Of a stretch of DNA of 20,481 nucleotides, positions 8,016 through 16,400 are shown in pieces; the stretch's first letter is position 1, and every line of letters begins with the position of its first letter. Location: assembly GCA_050331395.1 (NCBI GenBank), contig JBHJGX010000048.1, forward strand, positions 1 through 20,481. Direction: 5' to 3'. The stretch comes from Thermohalobaculum sp050331395 (GTDB lineage: Bacteria > Pseudomonadota > Alphaproteobacteria > Rhodobacterales > Rhodobacteraceae). The position numbers and the translations under genes are program-made. Under the pieces are notes generated by a model. That model was not told the origin of the DNA and did no database searches. It saw nothing but the letters and a program-made list of their open reading frames with translations.

Positions 8016-9161
8016 TCACTTGCCTGTTGTCACGAACCAGGGCGCGGGATCGATCGCCACGTCGGCCCGGCGGATTTCGACGTAAAGTTTCTCCGTCGGG
8101 ATTGGACCGGCCTCGCCGCTGGCTTCAAGAAGAAATTCCTCGCTTGACGGCAGAGGGCCGCCGAGATCGCCGATGGGCTCGCCGGCCAGCACGGTCTCGC
8201 CGGCCCGACGCCCTGAGTATGCTAGCCCGGCAAATACCATGAGCCACCCCTCTTGGGGCTCTAGAATGACCACTGTTCCCATGTCCGTGATCGGCGCGGC
8301 AAATCGCACGGTTCCGTCCCAGGGGGCGCTGACTTGGGCATAAGCCGGCGCCGAGAGCGTCAGGCCCTGCCCGGTGCGGCCCCAGGGATCGACGCCGCCG
8401 AAGACACCGGCGATCCTGCCTGCCACCGGCAAGGGCAGCTTGCCGCGCTGGTCGACGAACTGGGCGGCGCCGGTGTCCACGGGCAGCGTGGCTTCGAGCG
8501 CAAGGGCCAGCGCGTCGAGGGAGCGGGCGCTTTCCGCGGCGAGGGCCGCTTGGGCGATCACCGTCTCGCGGCTCGGCGCGTCTGGCGCGTTTCGTTTGGC
8601 GCGGAGGCTTTCGCCGCGAAGCGCTTGCAGCGCGGCGAGGGCGGCCTTGGCTTCGCGTCGCGCTGTCTCCTGGCGGTCGCGGAGCCGTCGCAGGCCTTCG
8701 AGGCGGGCAGTGAGGCGCGAGGTGGCGCGCTCGAGCTCGGGGACCACTTCGGCCAAGAGACCGACGGCGCGCGCGGCTTTGAGCGGTCCGTCCGGATAGA
8801 CGAGGAGCGCCGAGCGGGGGGCCCGGGCGAGCGATTGGAGTGCGCCGAGCAAAAGCTGGTAATGCCCGCGTTCGGCGTTCAGCCCCTCGATCAGACGACG
8901 GTCTTCGGTCGCCATCAGCCGCAACCCCGCCCTCAGAGCGGCGAGGGCCGCCTCGTGGGCCTGGATGCCCTGACCGAGCGCCTGGAGACGCGACCGGCGC
9001 CCGCCGGCTTGCGAGAGGGCGGCCTCGGCCTCGGAGAGAAGGGCACGCGCCTCGGCGATGCGGGCCTGGGCGCCCGCCGCGGCTGTCGAAGTCGCGACAT
9101 CCACGGCCCCGGCCGGACCGGCGAGAAGCCCCGCCAGAAGGAGCGCCGCGGTCCGTCTCAC
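8016..9161 (-). CDS. EnvC-like murein hydrolase activator (degenerate LytM)
   Basis: This is a probable periplasmic activator of N-acetylmuramoyl-L-alanine amidases in cell division. The GTG start at 9161 overlaps the gpmI stop as GTGA and has GAGGA 6 bases upstream, giving 381 residues. A signal peptide covers about 1-19 (A-G-P-A-G-A). Two long Ala/Leu/Glu/Arg-rich coiled-coil stretches (about 30-115 and 140-190) precede a C-terminal M23/LytM-like domain (about 240-375). In that domain the positions where active LytM peptidases carry the H-x3-D and H-x-H zinc ligands read R-T-G-Q-G-L and M-V-F-A-G-L, so it should not bind zinc or cut peptidoglycan itself. That is the hallmark of EnvC-type activators. 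The in-frame extension to 9458 is antisense-like arginine-rich sequence inside gpmI and was discarded. Confidence 0.88.
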   Translation of the reverse strand: MRRTAALLLAGLLAGPAGAVDVATSTAAAGAQARIAEARALLSEAEAALSQAGGRRSRLQALGQGIQAHEAALAALRAGLRLMATEDRRLIEGLNAERGHYQLLLGALQSLARAPRSALLVYPDGPLKAARAVGLLAEVVPELERATSRLTARLEGLRRLRDRQETARREAKAALAALQALRGESLRAKRNAPDAPSRETVIAQAALAAESARSLDALALALEATLPVDTGAAQFVDQRGKLPLPVAGRIAGVFGGVDPWGRTGQGLTLSAPAYAQVSAPWDGTVRFAAPITDMGTVVILEPQEGWLMVFAGLAYSGRRAGETVLAGEPIGDLGGPLPSSEEFLLEASGEAGPIPTEKLYVEIRRADVAIDPAPWFVTTGK

Positions 9162-10726
9162 GGACCGTCCTCGAGAAGCGAGCGGCCGGTCATCTCGGCC
9201 GGTTGCGCCAGCCCCATCAGCGCGAGCACCGTCGGGGCGAGATCGGCGAGGCGGCCATGCGCAAGCCGGCGCGCGGCACCGGCGCGGAAATCGACGAGGC
9301 TGACGGGCACGGGGTTCGTCGTATGTGCGGTATGCGGCCCTCCGGCGGGATCGGTCATGCATTCCGCATTGCCATGGTCTGCGGTCAGCAAAAGCGCGCC
9401 GCCCGCATCCTCGACCGCGGCGAGCGCGCGGCCGAGACAGCGATCCGCGGTCTCGCACGCACGGATGGTGGCGGCGAGATCGCCCGTGTGCCCGACCATA
9501 TCTGGGTTCGCGAAATTTACCACGATCAGAGGATATCGCGCCCGGATGGCCTCGACCAGCCGGTCCGCGACCTCCTCGGCCGCCATTTCGGGGGCGAGGT
9601 CATAGGTGCGCACCTTTGGCGAGGACGGCATGGCGCGGTCTTCGCCCGCAAAGGGCTCTTCCCGGCCTCCGTTCAGGAAGAACGTGACGTGGGGGTATTT
9701 TTCGGTCTCGGCGAGGCGGAATTGCGCGAGGCCCTGTGCGGCGACCCATTCTCCGAGCGTGTTCGCCAACGCCTCAGGCGGGAACATCGCCTCCATCACC
9801 CGGTCGAGTGTGTCCGAATAACTCACCATGCCGAGAGCAGGGCCGAAGCGCGGCACGCCCTCGCATCGGGGGATTTCGGACGCCGCTTCCGTCCCGTCGT
9901 CGAGGAGAGCGCCGAGGATCTCACGGACCCGATCGGCGCGGAAATTCGCGCAGAAGAGCCCGTCTCCCTCGGCGACGGCCACGCATCCGTCCGGGCCGAC
10001 GATCCGGGTCGGAGCGATGAACTCGTCGGTCTCGCCACGGGCTCGCGCCGCCGCAATGGCCGTGCGCGCGTCGGGCGCCTCGTACCCGGCACGCCCTTCG
10101 ATGCAGCGGACCGCAGCGGCGACCCGGTCCCAGCGTTTGTCCCGATCCATGGCATAGAAGCGGCCCATCACGGTCGCGACCCGGACGGCGTCAAGATCTC
10201 CGATCTCATCGAGAAGAGCGGCGACCTGGGCATCTGCGCTCTCGGGGGCCACGTCGCGCCCGTCTGTGAAGAGATGGAGCGCGACCGGCACGCCCCTCTG
10301 GACGAGCGCGCGGGCGGTGGCCGCGATGTGGCGCTGGTGGCTGTGCACGCCGCCGGGGCTGGCGAGGCCAAGGAGATGCGCGCGATTGCCGGTCGTCCGG
10401 AGCCGGTCCGCAAATCGCAGCAGCGCCGGGGTTTCGGCGAAGCGGCCGTCGCTTAAGGCGCGGTCGATCTTCGGCAGGTCCATCAAGACCACGCGCCCCG
10501 CGCCTATATTGGTGTGGCCCACCTCGGAGTTGCCCATCTGTCCCTCTGGCAGCCCCACATCGGCGCCCGAGGCCGAGAGCGTCGCCGACGGGAAGCGTGC
10601 GCGGATACGGTCGAAGACCGGCGTGTGCGCGAGCGCGACGGCATTGCCTTCGCGGCGGTTCGACAGGCCCCAGCCGTCGAGGATCGAAAGCACGACCGGC
10701 GCACGATTTGGGGAATGCTGAGCCAT
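9158..10726 (-). CDS. gpmI: Cofactor-independent phosphoglycerate mutase
   Basis: This enzyme interconverts 3- and 2-phosphoglycerate in glycolysis and gluconeogenesis using two manganese ions and a phosphoserine intermediate, without 2,3-bisphosphoglycerate. The 522-residue length fits the family. The metal-binding D-G-W-G is at 17-20. The catalytic serine is Ser67 in G-N-S-E-V-G-H-T-N-I-G-A-G-R. F-T-D-G-R-D-V lies near 132-138, F-A-N-P-D-M-V-G-H-T-G near 424-434, and the C-terminal metal site T-A-D-H-G-N-A-E near 467-474. The ATG at 10726 is 45 bp after the rlmH stop. The gene's stop overlaps the start of the envC-like gene, so those two are translationally coupled. Confidence 0.97.
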   Translation of the reverse strand: MAQHSPNRAPVVLSILDGWGLSNRREGNAVALAHTPVFDRIRARFPSATLSASGADVGLPEGQMGNSEVGHTNIGAGRVVLMDLPKIDRALSDGRFAETPALLRFADRLRTTGNRAHLLGLASPGGVHSHQRHIAATARALVQRGVPVALHLFTDGRDVAPESADAQVAALLDEIGDLDAVRVATVMGRFYAMDRDKRWDRVAAAVRCIEGRAGYEAPDARTAIAAARARGETDEFIAPTRIVGPDGCVAVAEGDGLFCANFRADRVREILGALLDDGTEAASEIPRCEGVPRFGPALGMVSYSDTLDRVMEAMFPPEALANTLGEWVAAQGLAQFRLAETEKYPHVTFFLNGGREEPFAGEDRAMPSSPKVRTYDLAPEMAAEEVADRLVEAIRARYPLIVVNFANPDMVGHTGDLAATIRACETADRCLGRALAAVEDAGGALLLTADHGNAECMTDPAGGPHTAHTTNPVPVSLVDFRAGAARRLAHGRLADLAPTVLALMGLAQPAEMTGRSLLEDGP

Positions 10727-10771
10727 GGCCTCTAGGGGTAGGAGGGTTTCCCGCGGCGCACAAGGCGCTCT

Positions 10772-11242
10772 TCAATCTCGGTGATATTGCGTCTTCGCCA
10801 GGATCGAGACGGCACGAAACAGTTGCTCTGCCAACATCACGCGCACGAGGCGATGGGGCCAGACCATCGGCCCGAACGAGAGAACGAAATCGGCGCGGTC
10901 GCGGATCTCGGGGGTGTGGCCGTCCGCACCGCCGATCAGGAACGTAGCCTCCGGCCGCCCCGCATCGCGCCATCGGGCAAGCGTCGCGGCGAAATCCCGG
11001 GAGGGCAGTGCCCGTCCCCGTTCATCGAGCGCAACGCAGACAGCGGCGGCCTGAACCGACGCCAAAAGCCCCGCCGATTGGGCCGCCCGGGTCGCGGCTT
11101 TGCGCTCGTCGATCTCGACAAGGCCCGCGGGGCCGATCCCGCCGGGCCGGCCGGTCGCGGTTGTCCGCTCGAGATAATCGGCGACGAGCTCGGCCTCGGG
11201 CCCGCCCCGAAGCCGTCCCACCGCCGCGACGGTCAGCCGCAC
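10772..11242 (-). CDS. rlmH: 23S rRNA pseudouridine-1915 N3-methyltransferase
   Basis: This is a SPOUT-class methyltransferase that uses S-adenosylmethionine to methylate pseudouridine 1915 of 23S rRNA in helix 69 of assembled 70S ribosomes. It has 156 residues, the usual size. The SAM-binding knot region shows F-L-I-G-G-A-D-G at 101-108. The C-terminal signature L-A-E-Q-L-F-R-A near 137-144 and the terminal Y-H-R near 153-155 are typical of RlmH. The start is GTG. It follows rsfS by only 12 bp, the usual order in alphaproteobacteria. Confidence 0.96.
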   Translation of the reverse strand: MRLTVAAVGRLRGGPEAELVADYLERTTATGRPGGIGPAGLVEIDERKAATRAAQSAGLLASVQAAAVCVALDERGRALPSRDFAATLARWRDAGRPEATFLIGGADGHTPEIRDRADFVLSFGPMVWPHRLVRVMLAEQLFRAVSILAKTQYHRD

Positions 11243-11254
11243 GCCCGCGCGGGC

Positions 11255-11665
11255 TCAGGCCCGGGCCGCGACCCGTGCCGTCCGGTCCGTCGGCGTCATC
11301 CACATCTTCTCGAGCTGATAGAAATCCCGAACCTCGGGCCGGAAGATGTGAACGATGATATCGCCCGCGTCGATCAGCACCCAGTCCGCCGCCTCGCGCC
11401 CTTCGATCCGGGCGAGCACGCCTGCGTCGTGCTTGAGCTTCTCGGCGAGCTTCTCGGCCAGCGCCGCGACGTGGCGACTGGAGCGCCCTGACGCGATCAC
11501 CATGTGATCGGCCTCGTCCGATTTCCCGGCAAGCGGGATCGAGACGATGTCTTCGCCGGCGTCCTGGTCGAGCGAGGAAAGGGTGAGGGCGAGCAGCGCA
11601 TCGCTCTCGAGGGCGTCCGGGCCCGATGCGTCGGGAACCGGGACGAGCATGTCCGTGGGCTGCAC
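11255..11665 (-). CDS. rsfS: Ribosomal silencing factor RsfS
   Basis: RsfS binds ribosomal protein uL14 and blocks joining of the 30S and 50S subunits when nutrients are scarce. The core domain covers about residues 22-127. It carries S-S-L-D-Q-D-A-G-E-D-I-V, then M-V-I-A-S-G-R-S-S-R-H-V, and the signature D-W-V-L-I-D-A-G-D-I-I-V-H-I-F-R followed by Y-Q-L-E-K-M-W. From the GTG at 11665 it has 136 residues. Neither this GTG nor the ATG at 11650 has a Shine-Dalgarno sequence. An in-frame ATT at 11686 does, 5 bases after GGAGGA, and would add 7 residues. The gene heads the minus-strand operon; the often-linked nadD is not upstream. Family identity is secure, the start is not. Confidence 0.93.
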   Translation of the reverse strand: MQPTDMLVPVPDASGPDALESDALLALTLSSLDQDAGEDIVSIPLAGKSDEADHMVIASGRSSRHVAALAEKLAEKLKHDAGVLARIEGREAADWVLIDAGDIIVHIFRPEVRDFYQLEKMWMTPTDRTARVAARA

Positions 11666-11691
11666 AGACTTGTGACCGTTGAGAATGGTGG

Positions 11692-11697
11692 TCCTCC
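11692..11697 (-). promoter_or_regulatory. Strong Shine-Dalgarno sequence with no ATG/GTG/TTG at the right distance
   Basis: GGAGGA on the minus strand is followed by a 5-base spacer and an in-frame ATT (11684-11686) of the rsfS reading frame. The next in-frame candidates, GTG at 11665 and ATG at 11650, are 26 and 41 bases further on. Either rsfS starts at ATT, or the site serves something else or is fortuitous. Confidence 0.45.
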
Positions 11698-11762
11698 GTT
11701 CGTTTCGGACCGGACGGGCCCAATGCCCACCGGCCGAAGCACTGGCACACTATCGGGGATAT

Positions 11763-11780
11763 ATGTCATTCGGGTGACAT
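11763..11780. promoter_or_regulatory. Perfect dyad ATGTCA-N6-TGACAT, possible operator
   Basis: Two 6-bp arms, ATGTCA and TGACAT, flank TTCGGG and form a perfect inverted repeat. It lies 77 bp upstream of the possible ATT start of rsfS and about 260 bp upstream of the protease gene, next to an AT-rich patch. The position suits a transcription-factor site for the minus-strand operon. I cannot name the regulator. Confidence 0.4.
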
Positions 11781-12042
11781 CGACCAGGGCAAAATGCAGC
11801 CGGACCGCCGCACGCGAATAGTCAGGCGAGATTTGTGCCGACTTGGCCGAGGCCGGGACGCTCTTGCCCGCTCGGGCGCGGATCGCCATCTCGCGCTTGA
11901 AACGGGGACGCCTCCCGGAGCCGACCGGCTGCGGCCATTCGGGGTCGAAACCAGGCCCGGATCACGCCCGCGCGAGCCGGCAGCGGAGCGGCGGCGTTCG
12001 TCCGTGTCAGCACATACGCCACCGAAGTGAGAGGAAACCGAC

Positions 12043-13449
12043 ATGCGTCCGAATTTCAGACCCCTCGTCTCGTTCGTCCTGGGCGTCGCGCTTCTGCCCG
12101 CGGCCGCTTTCGCCGAGACGCCCGGCCCATCCGCCGTCATGACCGACGGCCGCGGCATCCCGACCATTGCGCCCGTGCTCGAGCGCACCACCGATGCGGT
12201 CGTGAATATCGCCGTCGAACGCCAGGGCCGTGGCGCGGACAGCCCGCTCTTTCGCGATCCCTTCTTTCGCCGGTTCTTCGGTGGACCGGATCGCTTCGAC
12301 GCCCCCGGGCGGCGGACGCTCTCGGCGGGCTCTGGCGTGATTGTCGACGCCGAAGCGGGCTACGTGCTCACCAATCACCACGTGGTCGAGCGCGCCGGCG
12401 AGGTTCGGGTCACCCTCAAGGACCGCCGCGAGGTCGCCGCGGAAGTGATCGGCAGCGATCCCGAGACCGACATCGCCGTCCTCCAGATCGAGGCCGACGG
12501 CTTGAGCGCGCTGCCGCTCGGCGACAGCGACGCGCTCAAGGTCGGCGATTTCGTCGTCGCGGTGGGCAACCCGTTCGGGCTCGGCCAAACTGTAACGTCG
12601 GGCATTGTCAGCGCGCTCGGCCGCACGGGGATCAACCCGGACGGCTACGAAGACTTCATCCAGACCGATGCGTCGATCAATCCGGGCAATTCGGGCGGCG
12701 CGCTCGTCACCCTCGACGGCAAGCTCGTCGGCATCAACACCGCCATCGTCTCGCCCGCGGGCGGCAATGTCGGCATCGGCTTTGCCGTACCGATTAACAT
12801 CGCAAGCGCGATCCTCGAGCAGATCGTCGACACGGGCGCCGTCAGCCGCGGCCGTCTCGGCGTGACGATCCAGGACCTGACGCGCGATCTGGCCGATGCG
12901 CTCGATGCGAGGGCCCGCCGCGGCGCGGTGGTGGCCGAAGTTGCCCCAGGCACGGCAGCGGCCGAGGCGGGCCTTCGCCCGGGCGATATCATCGTCAGCG
13001 TCGACGGTGTTCAGATCGACGGGGCGGGCGATTTGCGCAACCGGATCGGGCTCGCCGCGCCCGGCACGCCGGTGCGGATTGGGTTAGAGCGGAACGCCGC
13101 GCGGCTCTTCGTCGAGGCGACCCTAGGGCGCGTCGATGACGGTCGGCAGGCAGGCGGACCGGCGGCACTCGGCGATCTCCCGCCCGCGCTGGCCGGTATC
13201 GAATTCGAGCCGCTCGGCCCCGGGTTCCCGGGCTTCGGCGACGTCGATGGGGTGCTCGTCACCGATGTCGCGCGTGGCTCGCCCGCCGCGATGGTCGGGC
13301 TCTCGCCGGGCGATGTTGTCACCTCGGTGAACGGGGCGCCGGTCGCCGATCTGGGCGCGCTCGGCGAAGCCCTCGACGGCGCGGGCCGCGTGGTGGCGCT
13401 TGGCGTCTATCGCGACGGGTTCGCACGTCTGGTCGTGCTGGCGGGCTGA
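12043..13449 (+). CDS. degP: Do/DegP-type periplasmic serine protease, two PDZ domains
   Basis: This is an HtrA-family protease and probable chaperone that degrades misfolded envelope proteins. It has 468 residues. The signal peptide covers about 1-24 and ends A-A-A-F-A. The trypsin-like domain covers about 45-260, with the triad His113 (T-N-H-H-V-V), Asp143 (T-D-I-A-V-L) and Ser217 (G-N-S-G-G-A). A loop rich in Phe and Arg before the protease core (near 70-80, D-P-F-F-R-R-F-F-G) is typical of the Do family. PDZ1 is about 268-360 and PDZ2 about 385-468. The ATG has GAGAGGA 7 bases upstream. It is transcribed alone, away from rsfS, and converges on the yhaN-like gene. Which paralogue it represents (DegP, DegQ or MucD type) cannot be settled here, so the symbol is provisional. 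Confidence 0.93.
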   Translation: MRPNFRPLVSFVLGVALLPAAAFAETPGPSAVMTDGRGIPTIAPVLERTTDAVVNIAVERQGRGADSPLFRDPFFRRFFGGPDRFDAPGRRTLSAGSGVIVDAEAGYVLTNHHVVERAGEVRVTLKDRREVAAEVIGSDPETDIAVLQIEADGLSALPLGDSDALKVGDFVVAVGNPFGLGQTVTSGIVSALGRTGINPDGYEDFIQTDASINPGNSGGALVTLDGKLVGINTAIVSPAGGNVGIGFAVPINIASAILEQIVDTGAVSRGRLGVTIQDLTRDLADALDARARRGAVVAEVAPGTAAAEAGLRPGDIIVSVDGVQIDGAGDLRNRIGLAAPGTPVRIGLERNAARLFVEATLGRVDDGRQAGGPAALGDLPPALAGIEFEPLGPGFPGFGDVDGVLVTDVARGSPAAMVGLSPGDVVTSVNGAPVADLGALGEALDGAGRVVALGVYRDGFARLVVLAG

Positions 13450-13470
13450 GCGAAACGCCCGCGCGCGCGG

Positions 13471-16400
13471 TCACGGAAGCGCGTGGATCCGAACGCCCGG
13501 ACAGCTCTCCCGCGCAATCTCGCAGAGATGGCGGTGATGGGTGAGATAGATCACCTGCCCGATGCCCGCCATCTCGGCGAAGAGCCGGAGCGCTTCCTCT
13601 GCGCGCATCTCGTCGAAGGTCTCCATGATGTCGTCGGCGATGAACGGCAACGGCTCGCGCGCGGCGGCGAGCGCGCGATAGCCCGCCAGGCGGAGCGCCA
13701 GATAAAGCTGGAACCGGGTGCCTTTCGAAAGCGCGTCGGCCGCCCGCGTGGCGCCGTCGGCGCGCCGGGCAAAGAGAAGCTCGCCGCCCTTCCCCGCTTG
13801 GGCGAGGAGACCCGCATAGGCCCCGTTGGTGATGAGCGCGAAGGCCCGCGAGGCCGCCTCGAGCATCTCGCTCCGATGCCGCTCGCGATAGAGGGCGAGC
13901 GCGCGCTCGACGGCGGCGAGACCCAGGCGCCGGGACAGATGCGCCTCCGCCTCGGCTTCGAGGGCGACGAGTTCGGTCTGCCGTTCGGCCGCGATCCGCG
14001 CCGCCCTATCGTCTCCACCGACCGCATCGAGCGCATCGCGGGCCGCCCGACGGTGCGCCGCCGCGTCGCGGGTTGCGTCGACAAGATCTGGAAGAGCCGC
14101 GGCGAGTGCGACCGCTTCGGCCTCCAGCGCCTCGGGTTCGGTGCCGGCGAGGCGGGCTTCGGCCGCCGCCAGATCCGGGGCATCGAGATCGGCCAAAAGA
14201 TCGCCGATACGCTCGTCCCGGTCCGCGCGGACGCGGCGCCGCTCTGTGATCCGGTCGAGCGCCGTCCCCGCTTCGGCCAATGTGGCGACGCCGAGCGCCG
14301 CCGTCATCTCGGCGACCGCCTTCTCGAGGGCCGCCTGGTCGGTCTCGAGGCGGCTACCGGCCTCGATCTCGGCCTCGCGCCGCTTCTCGAGCGTCGCGCG
14401 CCGGGCGGCGTTCTCCCGGGCCTGGCGAAGGGCGGATCTCAGCGCGTGGCCCGTCCGCCCGATCGCCTCGGGGCCGTCGGCGCCGATCTCCCAACCAAGC
14501 ACACGGGCGATCTCTGCGATTTCACCGGCATACCGGTCCCGGTCCTGTTCCATCGCGCGGATCCGGCGGTCGAGATCCATGCGCGTCCGCGCCGCCTCGG
14601 CCAAGAGACCGGCGCCATCGGCAAGCCGCGCCGGGTCCCCCGCGGCGTCTTCGAGCCAGGTGCCTGCAACGGTCGCGCGCCAGACTTCGGCCCACCGCTC
14701 GAGGGCGACCGTCTGTGCCTGCCGGGCCTCGGCGCGCGCGCGGCATGTCTCGCGACGATCCGCGAGCCCGGCCTGCCAATGAGCGTGCTCGGCCGCCGCG
14801 CGCTCATGGGCTTTGAGGAGCGCCTCGGCGCGCGCAACGAGCCGGGCGAGATCCCGCGGGAGATCCGCAGCCCCGAGCGCGCCCGCAAGCCCATCGGCCA
14901 ATGTCGCGGCCTCGGCACGGGCGGCGGATCGGGCGCGGAGCGCCGTCTGATGCTCCGTTTCCGTGGCGAGCACCCGATCCCGCGCCCGAAGCCAGTCGAG
15001 GAAGGCCGCAAGCGACAGATCGGGTGGCAGGGCCACCGTCGCGCCGCACGCGCTCGCGGCAACGGCGGCGGCGATCTCGGCGGCGAGTGCATCGGCCGCT
15101 TCCGTCATCTCCGCCAGCGCCCGCTCGGCTGCGGCGTGGTTCCGGCCGGCGCGGACCACCGTGGCTTCGGCTGCCGACAGCGCCGCGAGCTCGCGGGCAG
15201 CGGCAAGTTGCCGGTCCCGGAGCGCATCGTCTTCGGCCAAGAGCGCCGCGAACGCCGCGAGCGAGGCGGCATCGAGACGGGTGCGGTGCTCGGCAAGGGC
15301 CGCATCGCGACGGGCGCGGATCTCGGCCGCGGCATCTGGATCGAGCCCGTGCACCGCTTGTCGGGCGTCCCGAAGCGTGGCCTCCGCCTCGTCGCGCTCG
15401 TCCCGGGCACGCCGGAGATTGTTTTCTGCCTCGGCCCGCGCCGCACGGTGCGCCCCATCCCGGCTCTGCCACTCCTCGAGCTGCCGCGGGCCAGGCACCG
15501 CCATCTGCGCCAGCGCGGTCACCGGACCTTGCCAGGGCCGAAGCGCGCACGCCTCTCCATCGCGGCGGGCTTCGAGGGCGGCGGCTTGCGCGTCGGCGGC
15601 GGCGACCGCAGCGAGGGGGTCGCGGTGGCGGATCCGCTCGAGGAGGGCGGCCGCCGTCTCGGGCTCGGCGAGGGCGGGGCCTTCAGCCGGCGGGGATCCG
15701 GCCGCCGCTTCGAGTGCCCGAGCGGCCGCACTTTCTTCACGACGCGCGGTCTCCAAAGCGAGCTGCAGCCGACTGTGCTCGGCGGCGAGCTCTTTCAGCC
15801 GGGCGATCCGATCCGAAGCGAGGGCCACATCCGCGTCCGGCCCACCGGCGCCCAAGTCCGCTGCGCGCGCGGCCGTCTCTGCCGCGGCCGTCTCCCGTTC
15901 CCGGCGCCGGGCCGGCAAATCGGCAAGCGCGGTCGCGAAGCGGGCCTCGAGCGAAGCGCCCTCGGCGGTTTCGCTCAGCGCATCGATGCGGGGGCCGAGA
16001 TCGAGGAGATCCCGATCCGGCGTGAGCGCTTCGAGGTCGGCGTCCAACTGGGCGAGGGCAGTGTCGCTCGCATCGATCCGGGCCGCGAGCTCGGTCGCGG
16101 TCTCTTCCAGCCGACGTCGGCGGTCGGTCCAGTCTTCCGGAACCTCCGGCAGATCGGCAAGCTCGGCGAGCGTGTGATCCGCCCGGGCGATCCGAGCGAG
16201 GGCTGGGTGCGCGCGCCTCAGCCGTCCGATCTCCATGTCGCGTCCGCGCGCGGCTTCCTCGGCCTTCCGCGCCGTCTCATAGGCCACCTCGGCCGATGCC
16301 GCCCGCTCTTGGAGCGTCCGATAAGTCGAGGCGGAGAGATCCGCCGCCTCGCGCGCCGCACGCAGCTCTTCGAGGCGCTTTTTCGCATCGGCAAGGCGTG

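Larger units (their letters stand above)
11687..12042 (+). other. Divergent intergenic region between rsfS and degP-like gene
   Basis: This 356-bp stretch separates two divergently transcribed genes and should hold both promoters. Open frames crossing it on either strand have the Arg/Pro-rich composition of shadow frames and no family signature. I could not pick a convincing -35/-10 pair on either strand. Near the rsfS side it holds a perfect 6+6+6 dyad (11763-11780) and an AT-rich patch (11759-11764), and just upstream of the protease gene a GAGAGGA ribosome-binding site 7 bases before the ATG. Confidence 0.6.

Noticed and set aside
8016..8500. Active M23/LytM endopeptidase in the EnvC-like protein
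   Set aside because: The H-x3-D and H-x-H zinc ligands are absent from the positions where they should be, so only an activator role is supported.
9162..9458. N-terminal extension of the EnvC-like frame
   Set aside because: It overlaps the conserved C-terminal metal site of gpmI in another frame, and a signal peptide begins right at the GTG at 9161.
11896..11901. CTTGAA as a heat-shock sigma factor -35 element for the DegP-like protease
   Set aside because: No matching -10 element follows at the expected spacing, so one hexamer in a GC-rich gap is not enough.
11794..12030. A small plus-strand open frame of 78 codons before the protease gene
   Set aside because: It is Arg/Pro-rich with no ribosome-binding site and no recognisable fold, and it lies where promoters are expected.
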